Source: Odobenus rosmarus divergens
Taxonomy: Eukaryota > Chordata > Mammalia > Carnivora > Odobenidae
Direction: 5' to 3'
Assembly (NCBI RefSeq): GCF_000321225.1
Contig: NW_004450398.1
Span: 1,910,340 to 1,974,339 of the forward strand
DNA length: 64,000 nt
The notes beneath the pieces were generated by a model that did not search any database, had not been told where the DNA came from, and saw nothing but the letters and a program-made list of their open reading frames with translations. Shown here in pieces: positions 35,701 through 47,700 of the stretch. The translations under genes and the position numbers were made by a program. Numbering within the stretch: the stretch's first letter is position 1; each line of letters begins with the position of its first letter.

Positions 35701-38700
35701 TCTGAATGACAATTTCCCACAACACACCACCACAGACAGGAGCAGAGCTGCTCTGGCTAAAGGGTGGGTGGGTTCCCAAACGTCCCTGGCTGCGGGTTTC
35801 CTCCTGCACTCCACAGAGGCCCCTAAAGCTCCTTTCTAAAATTCTGGAGCTTCACACAGAACTGCTAAAAACCACTGGTTCAGTCCTAGATACTGTATAT
35901 GAGGAAACAGAAACCCAGAAGCATAGTGACAAATGATGAGAAAAGGAGCAGCAAAAGCCAGGACTGCTGCCCGCCCTACTCCCAGGTCCCCTCCTTGTGC
36001 AGGACCAGGCCCACGAAGGTCTCTCCACGCACACTGAGGTTCCTGAACCTTGGTTCTGTCACCCTGGTTCCCACCTTCCCTATCCTCACCCAGCCAGCAC
36101 AGTTACGGGGATTAATTCTCTAGATGAACGTACGACAGTCCTTTCCAGTGCCAAAGCAGGTTGCCACTGCCCCTTCTTTTTAACAATTTTATCCAAACAA
36201 CTCTTAAAAGTAGTGATTCTTACCTAGCGTCTGTCAACTCCCTGAAACTTTATGCAAAATGCCACGTGGGCATGGGGGGGTTTAATAAGTTTTCTTTGGG
36301 AGAGGGTCTGTCCAGATTCTCACTATTCTAAAACGGTTTCCACAATCATCTTTAAAAGAGGGTGCCAAAGAGATTTGACCTTTTTTTCCCGGTGAGATTC
36401 AAGGTCAAAGTGAATGTCCTCTTTATGCCAGACCAGAACGTCCGGCACAGTTCTGCAGAACCTTCTGGGCCCTCACTCCCACAGCTCCCTGTAGATACAT
36501 GCCTGTCTCAGTGCAGCCTTGCTCCCCGCCCAGGGTACACGCACCATGCTGCCACCACCAAGGAAAGCAGATCAGTGGGCTTGCGTGCGTGGATTTCCAC
36601 GGACGGTCACTGAGGCCAGGACTCAGGCTCTGATGATGAATTCCCAGGGGACTCCATCTGAACCTGCTATAACATACACATGAGCCCCCGTCCCATCTGG
36701 ATTTCTATTTTGGAATTTGAAGGGACTGTGGCAACAACCCAGCTCAGTTTTGCTCCAACTTCATTCATTTGCCTGCCTCTAGGATGTCTGCCATGTCTCT
36801 GTATTGCCTATACTATTTGTTATCTACCTCATCATTTTATCTGACTCACTTTTTTCTTTTGATTTAAACACATTTTATTTTTTTTTAAGATTTTATTTAT
36901 TTATTTGACAGAGAGAGACACAGCGAGAGAAGGAACACAAGTAGGGGGAGTGGGAGAGGGAGAAGCAGGCTCCCCGCGGAGCAGGGAGCCCGACGCGGGG
37001 CTCGATCCCAGGACCCTGGGATCATGACCTGAGCTGAAGGCAGACGCTTAATGACTGAGCCACCCAGGCGTCCCTAAATACATTTTAAAAGGAAACTTTA
37101 GGGGAGCCCGGCTGGCTCAGTCAGTGGAGGGTGCGACTCGTGATCTCGGGGTTGTAAGTTCTAGCCTCACACTGAGGGTAGAGATTACTTAAAAAAATAA
37201 AATCTTAAAAAAAAAAAAAAAAGGAAACTTTAAAGCACTATTATACCCTTCAATTGAGCAATCCCACTTGTAGGGATTTATTTGGAAGATACATCCCTTA
37301 ACAATATAAAAATGCACACACTCAAGGGTATTCGCTGAAGTATTACTTGTAATTGCAAAATATTGGAAACTACCTAACTGTCCAAGCATAAAGATCGGTT
37401 GAATAAACTTTGGTGTACACACACACACACACACACACAGCAGCTGGAAAACAGAATGAGGAAGACCATGGTGAACTGATATGGAGCGATTACCAGAGAA
37501 GCTGCTAAGCGAAGAGAAGAGAGAGCATATACAGTGTGCTACCCTGTGTGTAAGAGAGAAGGGAGAATAAGAAAACATTTCCAGATTGGCACTTTCTTAC
37601 AAAGACAAAAGTGGGAAGGAGATGCCAGAAAGCAGTCAAGATGGTTATCTACCAGAGGAAGGGGAATGGGACGGAGTATGGAAGAAGGGACACTTCTTGA
37701 ACATATCCTTTTGCATGGTTTTAAGTTTGTTAATAATCCATATATTAAAAAAAAAAAGAAATTAAGTCTGTAAAACTGGGAAGGAAGATCCCTAACTGGA
37801 CCAAAAAAAAAAAAAGGGACCAACATTTTTTTTTTTTCCCCCAAATGAACACCATACCTACCCTGATGGGGAATAAAGAACAAAGAAAGGGCAGATTAAT
37901 CCAAGTAGCTATAAACAGCATACTTCACCTCTATACCCTCGGTTGGGAGGCAGGTGAAGTATGCAGGGATGGGGGGGATTGCAAACCATCCTGAACTCTT
38001 GTTTGTTAAACAATAAACAAACTGAAACTTTTTAAGATGTATTATAGGACTGAGCAAACAAACGTGTTGACATTGTTGACATCGTTGGGAGCCAAGGCTC
38101 TTGCTGAAGAAGTGACACACAGATCTGGAATGGGGGAAGGCGAGAAAGAACCCTCTGGGAACTGATTGGCATTGGTATGAATACTGGAGGTATTGGTATG
38201 CATTCATGATTTCTAAAATATGTATATGATACGCATGTCTGTACGTATGTATATGCATGCACGAGTAAATGTGTATTTTGTATATGTACATGCACCTGTT
38301 TTCTAGATCTGTCCATTGAAAGGGCCAAAAAGCAAGGTACCCCGGTAGCCATTAGCCCTTCTGACACCCAGCTCCTGGCCTCCAATACTGCTGACCACTG
38401 AGAGGAAGCAGGGTTTGTCAGAGTAATGGCTCATCCTGAGGACAGGCATTCCCCATGCATTCCAGAATGAACCTGGAATACCTTATCAAGCCAGATAGTA
38501 TAAGGACTGCTCAAAAGAAATGATGGGAGCTTAGCACAAGGCCACAGCAGCCAGCCCAAAGGGGTTCCCAATGGCCAAGTCTGGGACAATTTGAGCATCA
38601 GATGAAGTAAATCAGTAATGAAATATAAACCACTAAAAACTGAAATCCTTGAGTCTGTGCCAAGAACTGATAAAGAAATGGGGAGAAGGGAGGCATCTTG

Positions 38701-41700
38701 CTTACAGTGGAATGCTGAGGGCTGACTTTTAAACATGGAGAGAGTGCTGACGTTGGAAAATCAACATTTTGCCACCAGTCTGGTAAAGACAGGATCAGGC
38801 AAGTATCATCAGTGAATGGCGGCTCCCAGGGTCACTGTAATGAGGCACAGCATATCTGTATTATCTCTAACTGTCTCCCCATGGACTGTGAATTAGTTAT
38901 AAAGAAAAGATAAAGCGATTATACAGCGGAGAGATGGGGCAATACCGCAGCCAGGTGACCAATATCCATGTCACCCTTGAGGGTCAGGGGGACATCACTT
39001 GCCTCCAGGTGGGACACTCCGACAAGGATATAACACCACCTATGCCATGGTCCAGCCAAGAATATATAACCTCCATGTAATCACAAAGAAAATATCAAAG
39101 ACAGAAGAGGGAACATTTTATTAAAACAAAGGAGGGAGAGGTTCTGCATTCTTCAAAAATGTCACTGTTTATAAAAGAGAAGGCTGTGAAAAATGTTCCC
39201 GAGTCACTAAGGCCAGAGAGACACGACAATTAAAGGCACTACCTTACCCTAGACTGGTGGGAGAAATACGCCAGAAGGGAGATTATTGGGCCAAAGGACA
39301 AACTGGGACAGGGACAGCAGAAACCCACACTGGAGTGGACAGCTGCCCTGGGGTCATGAAAGCCAATGCCTAATTCTTAGCAACTGTGTGCTGACACGTA
39401 TCGGAGCGAAGCGACAGGATGGACGCAACTCACCCAGAAAAAAAGGGGGGGGGGCGGGGCAGAGAGAGGGAAAACATAAATAAGAAAGCAAATGGGCTAT
39501 ACTATAGGTTAAAAGATGAAACTGGGTAAAAGGTAAACAGGTGTTCTTTATACTATTTTTGTTTCTCCAAATTCTTTTTTTTTTTTTTAAAGATTATTTA
39601 TTTATTTATTTGACAGAGAGAGAGAAAGAGACAGCGAGAGCCCGAACGCAAGCAGGGGGAGTGGGAGAGGGAGAAGCAGGCTTCCCGCGGAGCAGGGAGA
39701 CCGATGCGGGGCTCGATCCCAGGACCCCGGGATCATGACCTGAGCCGAAGGCAGACGCTTAATGACTGAGCCACCCAGGCGCCCCTGTTTCTCCAAATTC
39801 TTATAAATTTGAAATTATTTTCAAATGAAAAAAAAAAATGCCTCATTACTCCTCTAGGCATACGGCCCATGTAAACAGGAAGCAAGTGTGAAAGTGTGTG
39901 TGATGAGGGAACAACCAGGAGCAAGGCCTGCTGTGTGCTGGGAAAGGGGGTGCGGGGACGTGAGGGAGGCATGAAGGACAGATGTCAGGCTGGCCCGGAG
40001 CTGATGTCAGCAAGACTCTTCTCACCGCCCCGTCGCACCTTTTAGGTGCCCCGTATCCCGCAGCTGGAGCAATGCTGACCTAGCCCAGCGTCTGCATTCT
40101 ACAAGGGCAAATGAGCTGCAGACAGATCGAGGTGGTGGGCCTCTGCCCCCGCTGCTGGGGGCTCATCTCCCGGCGTGGCCCACATCCTGGAAAGGAGCAT
40201 CTGTGTGGTCCTAGTCCCAGCACCAGGCCCTGGGGCCCATAATCTTGAAGGCTCCTGCACCCCAGCCTGGTAGGTGGTATGACCCCTTTACACACCCGGA
40301 GCCTTGAGCCTCTGGGAGTCGAGGAACGTCCTTGTGAGGCTGAGCAGGGGAACCCAAATCTCCAGCTCCTCTGGCCTCACAGGCCCCGCCCCGGCCCTCC
40401 TGGGCCTCTTATCATTGCCACAAGAGCCCCCAAAGCAGGAGAGGATTTGCACACCCAGAGGTACAACAGCACCAGTACCGACGTCCAAAAGGTGGAAGCA
40501 ACCCAAGTGTCCGTCAGGGGGGGAATGGATAAGCCAGATGTCATCCCTCCACAAAACAGAATACTGGGCAGCCTTAAAAAGGAAGGCGGTCCTGACACAC
40601 GTGACCACAAGGATGACCCTTGAGTACATGATGCTGTGTGAAGTAAGGAGTCGCAACAAGACAAATACTGCAGGATCCCACTTCCATGAAGTACCTAGAA
40701 CAAATTCAGAGAGACAGAAAGTGGAAAGGTGGTTGCCGGTGGGGCGGCGGGGGGTGGGGGGGTTAATGTTTAACAGGGAGAGAGTTTCAGTTCAGGAAGA
40801 TGAAAAGAACTGTGGAGACAGACGGTGGTTTGGGTTGCACAACAGTGTGGATGTACAGGAGAGGCCGGAAGACAGATCCCCGGCACCCAGGGACGTCAAC
40901 CTCTCCCCCTCCAAATGACAACTCTGGCCAGATCTGGGAGCTTCCCCGATGCTCTGACACACTGATTTTTTTAAATAACAGTAATAATCCATCAACTTGC
41001 CCAGGATGATGTACATTCTAATCTGATTAATATTTGGTAAATGAAGTGCTTTTCAGGGAAATGGCAGGCATGACCTCCCAACAGTCTTTGACTTCACAAA
41101 TTCAAGGATTTTCTGAGTTGCCCTCGGTATTCTACATTCCAGGAATCAAAATGAGGACAGACAATAAAAAGGGGGAAGGGGAGAATAAGAAGGCCCTAAC
41201 GAGAACGTTCAGGGAAAGAGGAGAAAGATGCCCTTGCTGGTTACCTAGGAAATAAGGGAAGGATTGCATGCTATTGGCTGGCTCTGGAGCAGAATTTCAA
41301 GAGGCAAAGAGCACCTGGCAACAACAGGGTGTGTATGAGCTGAGGATTTGGGGGAACCTCTTTCTTTGTTTTGCTGTTTTTCTTGACCGAACAGCACGAG
41401 ATTGAATTTAGAATGTTTTTTTCTGGGAAGTTCCTTATACTAGTTAAGCCCATTTGAAAAGGTGGCACTCCCGCGTCTCTACAACGGTGGGCCAGCCTCC
41501 TAACCCTTCTCCTCCCTTCCTGCTGTCCCCCCACCACACACACATGCTCACCCACTCACCCACCTCACTAATTCGTTATACAAATGAACAGAGAACCAGG
41601 CTTCACAGAAACTCACAACAGGGGGTAGGGGGAGGGGTGCCCAAGCACACACGCCCCTTCCAAGCTCCTCACTCTGCTCTCTGCCTTCGCCAGGCTGCCT

Positions 41701-44700
41701 TTTCAGTGCTCGTGGGTCACATGGTTGAGTGCTGAGACAGTAATGGTCTCATTTCTGACAACCGGAGGGCTGGGCATCGTGAAGCCCCCCCCATCGGTGG
41801 AGAAGCCATGACTAGCCCAGGGTCACAGAGCTGCTCAGGAGCAGCCCCTCCAGGGGCTAGGATTCAGACCCCAACCTCCCAATGGCTAATCCACAGCTCA
41901 TCCCAATCAGGAAACTCTGCCAGCCGTGGGGTTGGCTCTGGCTTTGCAAGAAGAGCCAGAAATGATGCCAGGGTTCCATTTCATTTCAATGGAGACTTAA
42001 AAAAAAAAAAAGGCAAAGCTGGGGTTCCCAACTTCTGGGCACCCCTCAACTCCCAGCTGACCTGGCAGGCTCAAAGTCAGTGTTGTCCTCTTCACTCCAT
42101 GCCCTTGAAGGGATGGATTCAAGCAAAGAGCAGGTTTTCAATCAGAGGACATGAAATCGGTGCCTACTTTTTCCATAGGCAAAAACCAAAAACTAAACCC
42201 TATTTTTCAAATGAGAAGTGCAAACAATTCATTCTTTTGTCTAGGTCTGTTTATTAAGTTACTGCTCCGAGTGACTCCAAAAAGAGACAACTGTCCTTTC
42301 AGAGTGACATGTGTCGAGTGAACGCTTCCTTGGCCTCGGGCACTAGGGTACCCCTCTTTTTCCTTTTAGTGTGCAATTTCTGCAAATTTAGGGGCCCTGT
42401 GATTTTCTCGGTTTCAGAATGAGTCACTCATCAGTTGGGACCTGAAGTTGAGTGGAGGGTCCAGAGGTACACATTCATTTCACACTACTTCCTTGTCTGG
42501 GCTTAAATGTGGAGGAGGTGTGAATTCTGGTTGCATTTGTAGAAAAAGAACATGTTAATGCCACATTTAAATCAGGTCATGGCAAAATTGTGACTTGTGG
42601 CCACATGCCTTTTTATGCCTGTGTTTTCTGCCACCTGGTTGAGGCAAGATTTCCCCACTAGCATGGGGATGGTGGGGTTTGCAGGGGGGAGTCGGTGCCA
42701 GCATCTCTTCACTCAACAGTCACCTGTGCCTGTTTGTTATAAGCAGGATGTCGACAAGCCTCTAGATCCAGGGACAGGGCAAGAAGCCCGCTAGAGAAAA
42801 AATAATCTGGAGGGGAGAAGAGCAACATAGCCACCTCCAAAGAGCAAGGGAGCACACAGCCCTGAGGGGGGATGAGGGACATACAGAAAGAGTGCAGCTT
42901 TCTCAGGGAGCATCTGCTGCTTCCGCTGGCTCAGAATCCATGCCCCCTTCTTCTGATGAACACACCCTGTTCTTTTTACTGAGGGAATCATCATCATAGG
43001 ATCAACAAGTGACCCAGGCCTGGCCAGTCGGCACAGAACACCCCTCTTACAGCAGTGGGCGAGCCAGGCCCATCAGTGTCACGGAGCATCGGCCCCCAGA
43101 CTAGAGCTGCAGCTGATGGGAAGGAGCAGCTCCTTCTCCACTCGGTGGTAAGTTGGCAGGATGCGAGCCTGGCGCTGCCGATGGTCATCTACACCCGGGG
43201 CCGTCCCTGCCCAAGCCTTTCAGCGATGTGAACAATAATCACCCCTCTAAAGCCAGTCTGAGTAGATTTTCTAACTCATGACCACAAGAATCCTAACATA
43301 TATTCATTAAAAAAACAAAAAAAAGGGTGCCTGGGTGGCTCAGATGGTTAAGCGTCTGCCTTCAGCTCAGGTCATGATCCCAGAGTCCTGGGATCGAGTC
43401 CCGCATCTGCTTCTCCCTCTGCCTCTCTCTCTCTCTCTGTCTCTCATGAATAAATAAATAAAAATCTTAAAAAAAAAAAACCACAAAAAAACAAAAAAAA
43501 GCACCACATGAATTACATTTTTTATGCTCAATTTCCAGACAAGGAAACTGAGGTACAGAGCTTGGGGAGACCACTCAAGGCTCACAATAAACCCAGACAT
43601 GACTGCAAGGCCAGTATCCCATCTCTTAGCTCCTCCCACATTGACACTGTGGCCTGACACCCTTCCAAGTCATGGGAGCTAACAGCTGCCTGGTTTCACC
43701 CAAACACAGTCTTAGGAGAGAACACCCACCAGCCGCACCTTAAATCTGAGAACAACCAAGAGATCAAATACACCATTCACAAAGCCCCATCCACCTGAAA
43801 GCTGCTGCTGCCCAGTTAGGTGCCTCTTTGCTGGTCAGGCCTGTGAGAGCTGTATTTATTTAGGTTCAGCCGGGTGAGAAGATGACAGGTCCATGATATT
43901 TTGGAATGACTACTGTGTGTTCAAGAAAACAGGAGAGCACCAAAATGTCAAAGGGGGTTGCTGAGAGTCATGTTCAACTAAGCTCTAACATCAGCATCAA
44001 GGGTCCAAGCAAAACCTCCGGGGGAGATCCCGGGGCCCTGTCTGGTACAACCTGGCTGAGTGAGCACCAGAACACAGGTTTTTGGAGGCTGGTGCACGTT
44101 TCTCCCCTTGCCCCCGGCATAAGACAGGCAGCCTCGGCATCTGGGGAGTCATCACCCCAATCCCAACAGCGAACTGAACAGCAGCCTGGCTGAGGCACAG
44201 AAGCCCCACACGCCAGAACCGGGCCGCCGGACTGACTCACTTCACTGTGTGATTGCGGCCAAGCCTGCCCTGTCCACACCAGGGTTAGTCATGGCCAGGC
44301 CTGGTTCAAGAGCAGCCCTTAAAAGGATTGGAATGAAAGAGGTAGCATCTTTCCAAAACAAAATCGACAAGAACACAGCGTTCAAAATGGGGTGAAATCC
44401 TCCTCCTTTCTCCCCAGTGTGGCCACAGGACAACTAAACCCCAGGGTTTACGCAGTTTTCTCCTGTGTTTAAAAAAAGAAAAAAGAGGCAAATAAGCCAA
44501 CTAAGATGTCTTGCTTACCTTGCATTTGCCCCTCACCTCCCCACCAAAGTCATACTTGCTGGCATCCGTGTTCTGAGCCAAACAGGAATTCCTATGTCAA
44601 AATGCTTCCTGTGCACTTTAAACAGAAATAAAAGCATGCTGGGGATCTCAGCCTTAAAAAGAGGGCCGGGTGGCACCAGAGAAATGCTTTGGTTATACTT

Positions 44701-47700
44701 ATCAAAATGGGATTGTGGCATTCCCCTGAGACATGCCAAGAAAATCAGAATGGGGCCAGCAGGGTGGGGACGGGGCGGGTTTTGGCTCCATAATCGCAGC
44801 AAACTCCCCAAAACAAAGGAGTTCCCGGTCACTGATTTACGGAGCTACTCGATTTCCCAGCTTCAGAGCCCCCGGACTAGGGACTCACACAGTCCAGACC
44901 AACGGGCCATCGACCGCTGCCGGCCTTGGAGGATTCACTACCAGCCCGCACCCAAGAGGACAGCCCACAGCGGGAGCTGAGGACAGCCCGAGTCTGTCCT
45001 GCGAGCTGTGGTGGAAGCTCAGGCCCAGCAAGCAGAGCCCCCACCCCACTTCTACCCCATCCCCTGCTCCACCCCACGTGCCTGGGGCCGTGGCCAGACA
45101 CCCCATCTGTGTGGCTGTGCGCCCAGCCCCGAAACAAGAGCCTGCACAGCTGAAGCTTGCCTAATTCCAGAGCAGACACTGCTCTCCAGATCGAGAAGGT
45201 ATTAGCATCTAAGCCAGAGGAAGGTGGAAATTAAACCAGAATCATCCCCAACACGAACCAAAAAGAGGAATGAATGATTCTGCTTTTTGAGCACGTGTGC
45301 ACCAAACCCTGGTGTACCTCACTGTAAGGACTTCGGACAAATCTTAATGTAAGAATCTAAAACATAATCGTATTAAAGGTATATAATCTCATTCAATGCG
45401 GGTTTTCTCCCTGCAGTGCACTGGAAATAATGACTCGTGTCAAAAATCAGCATCGCAGGTGACGGGGACTAACAGACCTGCAATAAATATGGTGAGGGCA
45501 GGAACGGCAGCAGATGCTTATGACACAGGCCAGGCACTGCTCCGAGCATGGGACATGTCCTAACTCATTTCATTCTCGTAATGACAAAGTAACTACCATC
45601 TGCTAGCCTCTGTTTACTGATGGGGAAACCGAGGCACGGGGTTTCGAGTAAAGAGGCCTGCTCCGGGTCACCCCTGCGATGTGGGCAGGCCTTGCAGTGG
45701 ACCTGCCCACAGCTGCCTGCAAAGGGCTGGGCCCACAGAGTGAGGTACACCGGCGTCGGGAATGGACAGACGCACCCACGGACACACAACAGGGACCAGA
45801 CACAAGGGACAGCCTGGCTCGTGGCGCAGGCAGCAGGGTGGCGTTCACGGGCGCACTCACCTTCACTCTCCCCACTCGTCCTGATGCCTTTTGAACCACC
45901 CTCAGTACCTTTAGTCTTCTCAGCGTCTTCCTGGGCGTCCTCAGCGGGCCCCTTCTCCTCCTCGTCTTCCTCCCCAACATTTTTGTAGTTGGGTCTCTTC
46001 TGCACCCGCCTCTTGCCCTTGTGCTTGTTCATCTCAAGGGAGCGCTCTAGCGTCTCGGTGGGCTTAATGAAGCACCGAATGCTGGGCTTGGCCTAGGGAA
46101 GTCAACACACAGATTGGAACCTTGGAATCTTGCCAGACGCCATCGTCAAGCCACCTGAGAGTTGCTGCCCCAAGAAATTCTATTTCCGAAACAAAAAAAG
46201 GCTACCTCCTACTTTGTCATCAGGACTGTCACTAACACCACCATTGTTAAATCATCAAAACAATAGCACCAGCTACCATTTATTGCCCACCGCCCTAAGT
46301 CGGAAACTCTGTACTTTACCAACACCAGCCCTGTGCTTCCCAAAAGGCCCCTCACTTGTCTAGGAAACGCACTTCTGGTTAACATGCTTAGGGTATTTTG
46401 CATGTGCCAGATGCGCTCTAAGGGCTCTGACTGTACTAGCCTACTTGAACTTGACAACAGCCCCATGAGGTCGTCCTGTTGTTTCCCTCCCTTTACAGAT
46501 GATAAGACTGAGGCTCAGAGGTGGTAAAGGACACATCCAAGGTCAAAGAGCCAGGGGGCAGCAGAGCTGGGATTCAAATCCACACCATCCGCCCAATTTA
46601 GGTCTTAAGTACAGCATGCTGGTGTTATTGACTTTTTAAAGATTTTATTTATTTGAGGGGCGCCTGGGTGGCTCAGTCGGTTAAGCAGCTGCCTTTGGCT
46701 CAGGTCATGATCCCAGGGTCCTGGGATCGAGCCCCACGTCCAGCTCCCTGCTCAGCGGAGAGCCTGTTTCTCCCTCTCCCTCTGCCTGCCATTGTGCTCT
46801 CTCTCTGTCAAATAAATAAATAAAATCTTTAAAAAAAAAAGATTTTATTTATTTGAGAGAGAGCGAGTGAGCACACAAGCAGGGGGTGGGGCAGAGGGAG
46901 AAGCAGGCTCCCCGCTGAGCAGGGAGCCCAAGGCAGGGCTGGATCCCAGGACCCCAAAACCATGACCTGAGCCAAAGGCAGCCCCTTAATTGACTGAGCT
47001 ACCCAGGCATCCCTAACTTCTACTTTAAATATATTTACTTTAAAAGTAGCTGTATACTGCTACAGGGCATGAAAAACCAGTGTATCCTGCTGTTCTAAAA
47101 GTAACAGAAAAGAAAAAGCAAGGTGTACTGGATGTAGCCAAATGCTGGCTCTTTAGAAAGGGGGCTTGGCAAGTACCAGCAGTAAGTTAAAGCTCATCCC
47201 CAAAGGAAGCTGGCCCCAAACAAAGAAGCTCTTCCCCGAGAAGTCAGGAGGCTTTCTAAGAGAAATGAAAGAGGCCTGTGTGCTGCGAGTGGCTCATGCC
47301 CCGTCCTGTGGGAAACACACAGTTGTATCTCAGTCCAGGTAATAAACAAGAGGTAGACAGACTGCCACTCCCATTTCATAGATAAGAAAACAGAGGCTCC
47401 GAAGGACAAAGTGATGTGCCTGATGTCACACAGCTCCTGAGCCAAGAGTCAGACTTGGAACTGAAGCCTGCCCAATCCCAAAGCTCAAGGTCCTCCTGAA
47501 ATAAGGGTGCTTCATCAGGAGCTCAAACTCAGTTCCAGGCTCAGTACCCTTTAAAAAGTGTTTACATGCAAATGGACCGGGTCTAGCAAGGAAAAAAAAA
47601 AAAACAAAAGAAAACTGGTCTGTTTGGGGCAGGATTCTGACTGAATTATTTTTCTCTTTTCAGGACCTGGATGATGTCCAGACATCATTTTGTCATTAAA

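Larger units (their letters stand above)
32470..45860 (-). other. CLEC16A intron between exons B and C
   Basis: 13.4 kb. Contains CanSINEs at 36.9, 37.1, 39.6 and 43.3 kb, L1 3' ends at 37.2 and 40.5 kb, an L2 at 33.3-33.8 kb, MIRs, a CpG-rich patch at 34.5-34.8 kb and a perfect inverted repeat at 37.9 kb. 32.5-33.3, 34.8-36.8, 41.0-41.7, 41.9-43.3 and 43.7-45.5 kb hold no feature I can name with confidence. Confidence 0.85.

Noticed and set aside
45000..45140. GC-rich stretch as a possible promoter
   Set aside because: Mostly CCC/CAC-rich with few CpGs and no supporting motif.
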